From NCBI GenBank assembly GCA_013398955.1, contig VWPU01009522.1, positions 1 to 64,000 on the forward strand: DNA of 64,000 bases. The letters are read 5' to 3'. Shown here one piece after another: positions 37,901 through 48,897 of the stretch (positions within the stretch are counted from its first letter, which is position 1; each line of letters opens with the position of its first letter). The stretch comes from Callaeas wilsoni. Taxonomy: Eukaryota; Chordata; Aves; Passeriformes; Callaeidae. The translations under genes were made by a program, and so were the position numbers. The notes under the pieces are model-generated. The model was not told where the DNA came from. It saw only the letters and a list, made by a program, of their open reading frames with translations, and ran no database searches.

Positions 37901-40900
37901 AGATTAGTGAATTAGTGGTAAAGAGGAAACATTTGCTTAAGTGCCAAGTAATCTTAGGTTTATTTAGATCTCTGGTTTTTGCTGCTTTCATCTCTACTAA
38001 CAGGGCACTGAATAATAGGTAAGACATGCACTTTGGTTGAAAGTGGACTTCAATTTCTTACTCTTCTTTTTGTGCATCTCTCCTCTTTCAGAGTCCCACT
38101 GGCTCTCTTCAACCTGCTTTCAGGCCAGGAATTGCTCCCTGTGCCCTTTTGTGGCTCTCCTGGGTCTTTTTACCTTTAGGGTCTAAAAACATTCCTGAAA
38201 TATATGCCATTCTTAAATGGGTATCTGCTGATAGATGGACTTTTACTGGAGTGGCTGTAGAAATGTGAGGGGAGAAAGGGTGAGAGACTGGTTTTCATTG
38301 CTGGGCTTTGGCAAAAGGGAGACTTGTAAGATATAGAGCCTTTTGCACTTTTCTGTGTTCTTTAAGAGATCTTGTTGATGGCAGTGGAAGGTGTATCCTG
38401 GGATTTAAAGCTGGGTTGTTGGGAGAGCAAGCAACCCCAAAATACACATGAGAGAAAATCTGGTAAAAGTCTTGAAAGTGGTGTTTTTGAGGCACAACGG
38501 TCAGGACTGCACTTGCAGAATTGCCTTCATTTCCAGATGTCTGTGGGGATGAATGGGACAAGGGAAGAAAGGATCTGAGGCGCAGGGGAATTTGTGAGCT
38601 GTACCCAGAGACAATTACTTTTCTGGCCTTTTCAAGTAAGATCCTTCTTTCTACAGATGCTTTGGCACCTAATACTCCCCAAGGAGTTAAGGGAAGCTAA
38701 AGGATTTCGTTTCTGGCAGCCTTTGTAGGGATCTGAACTAAATCTAGAGGCATGGTAGAAATCATGCTGTGCTTTGAGTTTTCCACCTGGAATCTAGTTT
38801 GGATTCAGAAATTAATGTTTGTCCAAGCCTTTGGATTTGAGTCCTGAAACTTTACAGTGACCTGGTGATTGGGTCCCGGTGTCAGCTTTCTGTATTTTCA
38901 GTAGACTTGGAAACTGGCCACAAAATAGGAAGGAGTCATGAAGTATAAATCTGAGAGTTTATGCTTTGTCTGAAATAGAGCTCTGCTGCAATGAATAAAA
39001 CCTAAAGCTGTATCTAACTAATCTAACTAGTAATGATTTACTTAAAGTTTACACAAGCATAAAGAATATTCTTCATCTGGCTTACGTGCACAGTTACAGT
39101 GCACTGATGCACTTAATGATCCCTTCTGTAAACTCACTGGCATTCTTCAGATTGTAAATGAAGCTGGTGTTGCCTAACACCTGTAGGTTCTTGCAGAGAT
39201 GTTCATGGAGTAGTCATAACATGAGATCTTTCATTCAGGATGATATTTTTTCCTTGTAACAATGTTCTAACACTTCTAGTTGACAACACTCGATTTTTTC
39301 TTCCCCCCCCCCAAGGCTAATAATAGCTGCATCATCCAGCATGTTGTGTAAATGCCTCGGTCCTTTGGTGACAGCTTTGCCCACTTTCGAAGCATTTGCA
39401 GCCATATGCTGATCTCCAGTTACTGTGGTACAGCTGGGTTGAAGCAGCTGAGAGCAATCTCCAAATTGAAATGGTTTTCAGGTAGCTCTTAAGTGGAAGT
39501 ATCAGCTTTAAGGGACGAATATGGCTTTGTGGGCAGTAGATCCTGGTCTCTCTGCATCTCCATTCCTGCTTGCCACCCTTCTCCATCTGGAAGCTCTGGT
39601 AATTTCAAGCCTTGCCTGAGGGTTCTTGTGACTTTTCAGCATGCAGAAGGTTTTTTGTCTTTTCTTCTTCTTCTAAAAGGATTCATTTGTTGAAAACTGG
39701 CAGAAGACTGGCTCGTGGAGACTGTCATAAGGACGATTCCTTATTGGCAGCAACTTAATCAGCAATTTCTCAAAACTCCCTAAATAATGTTTGTGCTACA
39801 CAAGGGACTGCTTCTACTGTATGGCAATGAAAGAGCTTTGTTGACTGCAAGAAGCAAAGTTCTTTCTTTGCCTGACCCTTTTCTCATCAAGACCACATAT
39901 TAACTAAGTTTTCATAAAGCTTAGCAGCTGCAGCCTTTGACAGGTGACAGTTGCGTTCCTGTAACCCTGTGCTTGTAAAGGGTGTGCAAAAGGAATAACT
40001 CACTGCAGTGGGGAGCTACTTCTGGGCCCACCCTTTCTGAATCCTCCTTCTGCCCCAGGAAGAAAACCAGCTGTGTAAACCTCACAGGTGTGGGCCAGCT
40101 CTTCAGAGGACTGCAAGGAGGCTGTCCCTGATCAGGGTGCTTTAAGAATCCATCTTGAGTGCCAGTGTTGGGTTATGGACTGTGCTTTTGGAAGAAGACG
40201 ACTCTTCCTCAGAAACTGGGGATAGCTTCCTTCTGGTCCCAACAGCATGTGGACAGTGCTGAGTAAAACCCATCCATGAGTCCCTTGCAACCTCTGTGTG
40301 GCTCAGCACATCAAGGGATAGCTCTTGGCAACATCAGCAAGGACGGGCTTCCTTTAATCTGGAGACATCCCAGTGTAACATTGCGGAGTCCAGGGAACTG
40401 AGGCCCCAAGCTTGTGTGAGGTAGGTAAAAAGAAAGCTAAACCCCTGGGTTTAGCTGGGTAGTCAAGCTGCAGTGTGGACATCTTCATGTTCTGTTGATG
40501 TCAAAGTTGTTAAGTGCTGAAAATGGTCCAGGCCAAATTAAAGTTCTTTCCTTTGTTGTACTGATTAGCAAGCTGAGCTTAATTAGCATGGCAGGCGATG
40601 TTACATGAATGCAGCTTTGGTGAAGCTGCTTCTGGCTTCAAGTAACAAAACACCTGAAACTTGCCATCCTGATGAGTGGAGACTAATATGGGTGCATGAT
40701 AGTATGTGCATTGCAGAGGGGTTTAAAAAAAATAAAATCAGTCTTACTACAGTCCAGGTTAAAAGGTAACTGAATGGACTGGAATTACAAAAATAAAGCT
40801 GGTTGTTCCTGTCTTATAAAAGCCCCAAAGCAAAATTTACTGAAAAACTCACCTTTCTTTCCTGCATTCTTGCACACAAACCTAAACAATAATAGTATAG

Positions 40901-43900
40901 GGATTTTTAGGATGACAGGTTCTACTTGTTTGTGGGTTTTGGTGGGTTTTTTCCTTTCCTTTTCTCCAGAAATACCAACTGTGACAAAGCAGATCTTGAG
41001 ACAAGACTCTTGTACTACCTCTGTCACAGTGGAGTAAAGAACAAAACCTGTTTTGAGATTAGAGTCAGAAATTATATTGGTGAGACTATTTCCAAAACCA
41101 GTCTGAGAATGCAACATCATATTCTAACACAGAAATTAGATGCATTTGAACTTGAACCTGTCCCTGTAAATAAGTAGAAAGCACAAGCCTGAAAGATGTG
41201 CTGTGCAAAAGATGTGACTGGGAACCTCATCCTGCAATCTGTCTGTGGAGGAAGGTGAACACATGAAACAAGGAGTGGGAAACTGGCATTGCAGTGAGTA
41301 GGAAGCTGTTCAAACTTCATAGGGAATGTGATGGCATCTAAAATGCCTTCATTTTCTTTGCAGTTCAGGCCAAGGTAGTCAGGTGCCTGTTGCTCCAAAG
41401 CCAGGGATCCCCTTGCTGGACAGGCTTTAGCATCCTGCTGTGGTTAAGGACCTGAGCTGGTGTCTTGCTTCTGCTTGAACATTTGTTACTCAGCCATCAT
41501 TAATGTTCTTTTGGGAGCTGAGGGCTGAATTTCAGACTCTTTAGTTTCATATGGTTAGGTACATTGCTCATGTCCTGTGTGACTAAACAAAGATATAGTA
41601 GGTGGTTTAAGAATAATGATCTATGAAACTTCAGTTTAAGTGAACTTTAATTGTTGCTCACTTTGTTTTCTCTATTAGTAAAAATATTCATTCATTCCAT
41701 ATCAAGTGTTCAAAAAATACAGCAGATTTGAATATAAACATGCATCAGAAAGCAAAATATGCCACTTGTGTGTGAACAGGATAGGCCAAGGATCTTTGGG
41801 ATGTGTTTTCCCTGTTCTGCTTCGGAGTCAATCGATTGGGAGCCCATAGTTGTAAAGGCAGCATCAATAGTAGGAGTGAATTCCACACCTTGATTTCTAG
41901 AGAAAATAAAGGCCCAAAGTATAAGTAATTCCCTGTATTTAGAAGTACAGATCTAGCCTTACACCTGCTCCACTGTTGCCTGCTAATGCCTTCAGCCTTT
42001 GGAGACAGACTCCAAGGTCATTGTGTAGGAGCACCATGCCTTGGGTACCTGTTTATTAAACTCCACCTGGTCCACTGCAAAAAATCACCCAAACTGACGT
42101 AATTTGATTTTTTTGATTTGACAAGATTATAATGCAATTTTGATGTAAAAGGGATGGTGTAATTCATACTTACTTGCTAGTGTAGTGACATGTCTGTGGT
42201 CTCTTGGCAGCTGGGACTTGGGGCTATTTTAAGACTGACAGTGTTGTTGCTGTATAATGTTACTCAGTAGGCAGATAGCTCAGTATTTTAATCAAGGACA
42301 GAAGGAAGAGATGATGACAAACTAAATTTCCCATTATAAGAGCCTTTTCTTCTTTATTTAGACATGCAGTGACTCTTTTATGTGAACAAATTGCCTTTTT
42401 AATATGATTTTTTAAATACTGCACCTTTTCCAAGCGTAATTAGTGGCAATAATAGTATTTCATTACACTGTGTTTGTGTAAGAGTTAGGCTGTACAACAC
42501 AGGGAAGTGTCCATAGCTTTGTATTTGTATCATTGTTGTAAATTTGACTTCTTGTGCAGGAGTTTTTACATAACTTCTGTGACTGTTTAGCCATGTGCTT
42601 GATGGTAATAAATGGTCAAAGTACTGAAATGGACATCAAACCAGAACCTGTCCCAGTGCATCTGGTTATACATTGCTTCACAAGTTGCTCCTTTTCACTC
42701 TTTCTACTGCAGAGGTGGTGGCTACCTCTGTGGAAGCTCAGTGCCACATTCCCTCTTAAATCTTAATTAAATCTGAGTTAAAATATGTAGGGGAGAGCTG
42801 AAAGGACGGCCTGGCAGGGAGATTTGCAAAGATAGTGTGGATATGGGCCATTAGCAAGAGGCATCTCTAGTTTTGACAATTGTTTTGTTTCCTTTAATAC
42901 TTACGAACTTTTTAGTTCAAACAGCTCAAAATTAGAATGAAATAACTTAAGACACGTGGGTTGGAAAAACATCCTGCAGATTTGAATGTGGGCTATCTTC
43001 AGGTGCCTCCTAAAGAAAAGAGAAAATTATTCTAAAATACAAATTTACATCTAAAAATCTCTGTTAAAAGAACTCCTGTGCCCTCTGCTGAGGGTTGCCT
43101 TCCCAAAAAATCTGGCCTTGGCAGAACTATCTGAGTCCTCTAAACTGATGTCTGGATTAACAGCTCGAGTAGGAGGTTGTAGTGGAACTACTCTAAATTT
43201 ACACCTACAGAGTGAATCACCAGAGAGGTCACTGGTATTGCAGCTTCATCATAGGCGCCAGCTCTATAAAAAGAGATTCAACTTGAGGAGGATTGTGTAA
43301 TGCCTTTGCGTAGTGTGTGAGTGCGACTTTTTTTGATGAAGAAATGCCAAGGCATCTGTGGAAACATTTTTGTTTGTCTGCAGGAGATGAGCAAACCAGT
43401 TGGAAGAAGCCTCAGTTAGACTTGCTAGCAGGAAGGTCTTCCTTTAGAAGTGGTAGCTGTTGCTGGAAGACATTAAAATTGTTCATCCAAGTTCTAAACA
43501 TAGCTTATTTATTCAAATTTTAGCCTAAAAACACCCAGTTATGAGACAGACGTGATGAATAGAGCTATTAGGTAACTTCAGTAAGTCCTGAAAATGGCAT
43601 GCAGTACAGGACTGAAGGTGTAACAACATAGCTAACAGTATTATACTAAATAAAACTTCTTGGGTTTAGTTCAACACTAGCTGAAGGACTGATGTGTTTT
43701 TTCCCTGAGTTTCTCAGGCTCTGGAAGGGCTCAATATGTGAACAAAGATGCCTTTCATAATAGGGAAGCTGTAAAGCAGCGTGTTGTTTGAAGTACTGAG
43801 AATTTAATCTTGTTACTAATTTTGACAAGTATTTCTATCGTGTCTGTCATTGCATTCAACACCTCTGTAGTAATCCAGTCATGGAAGGTTTTATTTATCG

Positions 43901-43960
43901 TGTGGATTTACCCTTTGCCAGTAGCAGGGGGAAGAGAGATTGCAAGGGGGAGTATTTAAC
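34991..43960. other. Intronic sequence, no gene seen
   Basis: This is AT-rich intron without recognised repeats beyond a C10 run at 39303-39312. A very good acceptor near 38003 is listed separately as a possible microexon. Chance open frames up to 111 codons have no domains. Confidence 0.5.
38004..38018 (+). other. Possible 15-nt microexon or decoy splice site
   Basis: An excellent acceptor (gctgctttcatctctactaa then cag) ends at 38003, and gtaaga follows 15 bases later. The branch-point-like ctaac overlaps the tract. If spliced to exon 1 (phase 1) the frame would read Gly-His-stop, so inclusion would truncate the protein. It is more likely a decoy site than a coding microexon. Confidence 0.15.
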
Positions 43961-44052
43961 GTCTGCTGCATGTTTTTTCCCTTCCCCAGTACATTGTATA
44001 TCTTTTCATTTTGTTCATACTTGCTTTTTCTATTTCTGTTTATGTTGTGTAG
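43961..44052 (+). promoter_or_regulatory. DENND5B: Splicing control region before cassette exon (TGCATG, pyrimidine tract)
   Basis: A TGCATG hexamer, the RBFOX binding motif, lies at 43967-43972, about 80 bases before the cassette exon. The rest is a long pyrimidine-rich run up to the tag acceptor. RBFOX sites upstream of an exon are generally associated with skipping. Pyrimidine tracts of this kind can bind PTB proteins. Regulation is inferred from motifs only. Confidence 0.4.
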
Positions 44053-44118
44053 TCTTGTACCAATATCTACAAGCAGATCTCCATGGCAAGAGCTCAGACA
44101 CTGCAGACAAAACCTCAG
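44053..44118 (+). CDS. DENND5B: DENND5B alternative cassette exon (22 codons)
   Basis: The 66 bases lie between a pyrimidine-rich acceptor (tttatgttgtgtag) and the donor tcag|gtaaag. Joined to exon 1 (ending in G of a codon) they read VLYQYLQADLHGKSS then DTADKTS, and the final G joins exon 2 to give Gly-Glu-Asn-Phe-Asp. The exon is phase 1-1, so inclusion or skipping both keep the frame. It sits at the same place as the DENND5A segment beginning ALCQYIQAS between DEL(S/A) and (G)ENF(E/D)Q, and the pattern L-x-Q-Y-(I/L)-Q-A matches. The insert lengthens the N-terminal arm just before the uDENN domain. It is probably alternative because the donor is weaker than its neighbours, and exon 1 joins exon 2 equally well. 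Confidence 0.85.
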
Positions 44119-44680
44119 GTAAAGAGGGGTTAAGGATAAAACAATGATCAGGACCTCTCTATTTCTTTATTTTCAGTCTTCTAATTCCTCTTGAATCAAA
44201 TTAAAGATCACAGATCAAAATCAAAATCAAAACTCTTGGGCTTTTTCATTCTTTTACCTAATTTAAATCAATATTTGGTAAATTTTGTTCTGTTTCTTGA
44301 AGCTCTTTTGGCAGATGTGGTTCTCCAGCAAAATCCCACTAGTGACATCAATATATTGGTGGAGAGGAGACTGTGCTAGAGCTCTGTGCTTAATAGACTG
44401 AACAATATTTTGCATGAGGCCATATTAGAGGATGCTTATCCAGAAACCTAATGAGGCTTAGTTATGTGGATTTGTGAATAAAGGGGACTGGAAGGTTCAG
44501 CTCCACCAATTTCTGCTACAGAGACACAGTTTCCTGACACCTCAAGGAAGCACATTTTGCAGTCTAGATTTAAATAGCAATACTGGTGAGGTTCACATAG
44601 ACACATACCCCCCAAAAAAATTCCAAGTCATTTAGATGTATCGATAGGGTACACATGCCCTTATGGCTTCCTGCTTAAAT

Positions 44681-44912
44681 ATGATCCATTAATTCCTTGA
44701 CATACAAAAGGCAGGTTGGACACTGCCCTCCTCCTCAGCCCCCCCAGAATCCACTACCATCTTACAGACAACTCAGATCTCAAAGCTTTGGAATGATCCA
44801 TTAATTCCTTTACATATTGACATAAAAAAGGCAGGTTGGACACTGCCCTCCTCCTCAGCCCCCCCAGAATCCACTACCATCTTACAGACAACTCAGATCT
44901 TAAAGCTTTGGA
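44681..44912. repeat. Two-copy tandem duplication (112 and 120 bp)
   Basis: Copy one is 44681-44792 and copy two 44793-44912. Both run from atgatccattaattcct through caggttggacactgccctcc to caaagctttgga or taaagctttgga. They are nearly identical except for an 8-base insertion in copy two (around tttacata) and a few substitutions. This is a local segmental duplication inside the intron, ~0.6 kb downstream of the cassette exon. Confidence 0.95.
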
Positions 44913-47450
44913 ATGTAAACGGTTTTGTCTGCCTTGTCCCAGTCCTCCCTTTCATATCATCTCCATCATCTGCTGTGAGATTATGAGAATATGTGGTCAG
45001 AAATAAGAACTTTGAGTTAGTGTCCTTGAACTCTGATCAGCCTCCCACTGCCATCTCGGCATCCTGGGGAGGCATGGAAGAAAAGCAGCAGAGCAGTTCC
45101 TGCACTACTTAAACTAACGGGTTCCTGAGCCTGACAATTAGCAGCCTGCTTGCTCCCCAGCCAAGCACTGTTATTCCTGTGCCCACATTGTTTTCTCACT
45201 CACATGTTGTGTATTATTTGCTTCTCATGCAGGGTCATCCTGTTATTTAATAAGCTTAACAAAATTCCATCTGCAGGCAGAGAACATAGCTGGGTGTGCT
45301 GAGCACTTTTAATTAGGGGTAGCTATCACCGAGGTGGTCACCATGAGCACTGTGCATAGTTGTGCTCCCAGTACGTTCCTCTAAAGGAATAAAAGATATT
45401 TTTGTTTCTGTAGTCACAAGCATTCCTGTCTACGTTCCAGAGCTTGGAAGGAGCGACAGATAGCTTGCATTCCCTGGACCAGAGGGTGTGGGTGGAGGAT
45501 GCCTCTGCCTATTTGGTACAAGGCTTTGTATGCCTCTGTCACTGTGATGATTAATTGAAGCAGATCTGCCTAAACCTTGAGATCACTAAATTTTTACGTA
45601 GGATCACTCTTATGAAAGTCATCCTGATCAACAACTTCACAACTGTAGCTGCATTTCCCTAGTAATTGTATGCTTCATCCAAAACATGGATCAAGCTTGT
45701 TTTCTAATTTTGAGCAATCTTTTTGTTTTGAAATGAAATTAGCACCGTTTTTTTCTTGATCTAGCATCCATCACTTCACCATTTGCTTTTAATTTGAAAC
45801 TAAGTGTCCCTTTAAAAGCCAGCTCCTTAAAAGGAAGGCAGAAGTTGTTTAAGAGTACCATTAACAGGGTGTAGTATCCAAATGAAATGGAAGTTGAATC
45901 TGACACGTTTTACACAATTTTGAAAAGTACTTAAATACTTTCAAAAAAAATCCTGAAAGCAAAAGGATTCGATTCAAACCCAGTTTTTAATTTGCCTCTA
46001 TGAGAGGCAGCTGTCTCTGTTAGTTGTGCTGTTTGCATGGGCAGCACGCATCAAATACAACGTTCCTGTCCATATTCATAGTACTGTTATCTGGCCATTA
46101 CTGTTTCAGCAAATGGATTCAATTCGCATTTGATACTTGGTTCCCTTTTAATATGCCTTGCTAATCCTGTTTGGAAAGTTAGCAAAGAAGCACTTAAAAG
46201 CACGCAGGGAGGTTTAATGAAAATTCACTGTTCGTCTAGAATAACAGCTAAGTAAATTCTCTCTGCCACGTATGACTCAGCAGTTCAGAGCTACCAAGGC
46301 TGAGAGCTGATAGTATCAGGTACCCTTCACTCCAGTCCCTTCCCTCACGTTTGCCAAGAAGATTCTGCTCCCTGTGGTTCTCTTCCAGCTGCTTGTCAGC
46401 ATGGAGTTGGCTGTCGTTGTCCATGCCTCTCATCTGCTTTTGGTGAGAGTTGGGATGTTTCCTGCTAGTTTGGGCAAATGATGACATTTCACCCTCACAC
46501 ACGGGCTGCTCCTGTCATATCCTTGTACTATTTCTTTCCTAAATTATGTATCTCCTCTAAAAGCTTGCCCTGCTTTGTCTTTCCGTGAGGCAGCTTTGTA
46601 TGGAGGGTGCAATGTCATGTCCTTTCAAGCTAATGACAGGTTGATTTACTCCAGTGTGGTGTCTTGGCTCTTCTCTTTTCCCTCATGATCACTGATTGAG
46701 AGAATTGTGTTTTGTCTATGCATGTTTTACCTTAAGTTTATATTTTTCTTAAACCGCTGGAGTAGTAAAATGTAAACACTGCAGAGACTCTACAAAGGTA
46801 AGTTGTTTGTGCTGTTTTCTTTCCTGGATAAAATGAATCTGTGTTGTCAGCCTACAGGGACTTTTTAACTGCTGGTTTTGGGCAGCTGGATTTCTTAAAG
46901 CAATGCTTATACTTGATAAACAAAACTTTATTTTTTTGTCATGAGAAAGGAAACCTTTAAAGAAATTTAAACCTCAGCAATCACTTAGTATTAGTGGTGG
47001 AGAACTTCATGAAGTCATCCGGTTATTCTCCTCTAACTTTTATTAGAAGCAACCAAATAAATTTAGCATCAAATACCTGCCTTTCTGCCAAGTCACAGTT
47101 GTAAGGTAAACTCTGTCAGATGTGAGCATGATTGAAGATCTAATTGGGAAATAGCTTCATGCATATTTGTTTGATTATGCACGCACATTATTTACTGTTT
47201 AATTCTAAGAGCTAAAAATATTGCTGAGTATGTCTAAGTACATACCTGGAGAGAAAATTTTTGCTGGCTTTGCTTGTTGGGACCTCTATTTTGTGGAATT
47301 TTGGGAACTGGTGGATGACATTGTATCTTTAATGGCTCTGCAAAGAACTTTTGGACCAAAAAAAGAGGTTATTCTACTGCCATGTTCTGAAATAGAGAAA
47401 TTATCTCTGTTTCTGTGTACTTGTCTGAGCTTGTAACTGAGCATGAGGAG

Positions 47451-47598
47451 GATCTTCATAGATCATCAAATCCAACCATTAACTTTGCACTGCCTTTTTA
47501 CTACTAAACCATATCCCCAGGTGCCACATCCACATGTGTTTTGAACACTTCCAAGGATGGCGATTCCACCACCATGATGCTGCAATGTGTCTAAATCC
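47451..47598 (-). mobile_element. CR1 LINE 3' fragment, minus orientation
   Basis: The stretch gatcatcaaatccaaccatt, then ctactaaaccatatccccag, gtgccacatccacatgtg and ccaaggatggcgattccacc, is the reverse complement of a CR1 3' region. It is diverged and strongly 5' truncated, with the 3' end at the left. The overlapping minus-strand open frame is chance. Confidence 0.85.
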
Positions 47599-48787
47599 TA
47601 TGTTCAAAATAAGTATTGTATAAAATAACGGTATCTTTAAAATCTTAGAGATGACTTGGGAAGGAAGAGATTTTAAACCCCTTCTCAGAATGCACTTGCA
47701 TGTGAGTGCTGTTGGAAGAGCTGGTTTGATCTCCTCCATGGGGTTCCTGAACTGACTCAGTGCAGTGGCTCTCACAGCAGGGTGAGATGCAGTCTCAGCA
47801 CTGCTGATTCCTGTGTATCGAGGAATTTCCATCGGCCTACGTGCATCCTCGTGGAGGGCAGCTCCAGCACAAGCCTCCACTTCCCCTTCCTGGCCAAGCA
47901 GGCAGCTGGCCTGGGTGTAAGGAAAGCCTGACTGCTGCCTCCTCTTCCTCCACCTGCCCCCATTGTGCAGATGCTGCTGCAGTGGCCCCTTAAGCAGTCT
48001 TTAAAGCAAGAAGCCTGAAATCAGTAACCTGATTCCTGAAAAAAGTGTAATAGATGGTCATTTAATTAAAAGATTTTAAGAACTTTTTGTTTTTATTACT
48101 GTTCTGCATGCTGTAGACAATCCAGTGGGGGTAACTCCATTAACAATATCTCTGTGAAATACAGTATTTGTATGCTGATAACTGGATGCATTTCTGCTTG
48201 AAGTCTAATTTCAATCTTCCTCTTTGCACTTGCACTGGATTCTTTGTGTGGAAAAAGTCTGTTCTTGCAATTTGATGTAGAAAAAATAAATGTTTAATTT
48301 TCACACAGGACTTGTAATATAAAAAATACCTATAATGAATCCTTGAATAATTTATAATAGCCAAGAGGTGCTCATATTTTTATTGACCTGAAAGACAGCT
48401 GCTAACAAACTTGAGGGAAAGTGCTCTTTCAGTGACTAAGTAAAGCCATCTCTAGATACTCAGGCTATAGGGGAAGGTCAAGAATCCAGCTGATTGCAAG
48501 GCCTTTTTCTGTAAAATTTCAGCAGTGATTTTTCTCTTGACAATATATTTCCATTCTGTAAATACTGAACTGGAAGCTGTGTTGCAACTGCAGTAAGATT
48601 TTTGTGCAGAGGAGAGTAAGGTCGGACTGAATGGGAATCTTTTCTGTTTCTCTTTCAAAAGTAGTACCTCAGTTGAGACTCAAAATGTCCATCAGATTTC
48701 ACACAAAAAAAAACCCCGAAAAACCCAAGCCAGCTCTCTCTGAAGCCTCACTGCTGTTTCAAGTAATTGTTTCTATATTTGTTGCAG

Positions 48788-48897
48788 GAGAGAATTTTGA
48801 CCAGAGTCCCCTAAGAAGAACCTTCAAATCCAAAGTTTTGGCCCATTATCCTCAGAACATTGAGTGGAACCCTTTTGACCAGGATGCCGTCAACATG
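48788..48897 (+). CDS. DENND5B: DENND5B coding exon 2
   Basis: The first two bases complete the Gly codon opened by exon 1 (or by the cassette). The exon then reads [20 protein letters not shown], followed by [16 protein letters not shown]. These are the first conserved residues of the uDENN region. The block TFKSKVLA-(H/R)-YP and W-N-P-F-D-Q-D-A-V is shared with DENND5A; His-Tyr-Pro-Gln-Asn-Ile-Glu is the DENND5B form. Acceptor tttgttgcag and donor ATG|gtaggt are both good. Length is 110 nt, ending at a codon boundary (phase 0), residue 74 of the short form or 96 with the cassette. If intron 2 were retained, translation would add 12 residues and stop at 48934-48936. Confidence 0.96.

Larger units (their letters stand above)
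153..44052 (+). other. DENND5B: DENND5B intron 1, first part (43.9 kb)
   Basis: This intron runs from the exon 1 donor (gtgagc at 153) to the cassette exon acceptor (tgttgtgtag ending at 44052). If the cassette is skipped, the whole intron 1 is 48.6 kb, ending at 48787. Such a long first intron is typical of this gene. It is AT-rich, with many T and A runs and scattered repeat remnants listed separately. I see no intact second gene on either strand: the open frames of 60-171 codons lack recognisable domains and many start at non-ATG codons. Confidence 0.85.
44119..48787 (+). other. DENND5B: DENND5B intron between cassette exon and exon 2 (4.7 kb)
   Basis: The intron begins gtaaag and ends at the exon 2 acceptor (ttgtttctatatttgttgcag). 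Just after the cassette, 44156-44176 is another pyrimidine-rich stretch ending in ttttcag with no exon behind it. The intron contains a tandem duplication and a CR1 fragment, listed separately. Other open frames look like chance. Confidence 0.8.

Noticed and set aside
46785..46797. 13-nt exon-like segment between tgcag and gtaagt
   Set aside because: The pyrimidine tract is poor and the length would shift the DENND5B frame.
47479..47880. 133-codon open frame on the minus strand
   Set aside because: Its C-terminal part is the CR1 fragment and the rest has no recognisable domain.
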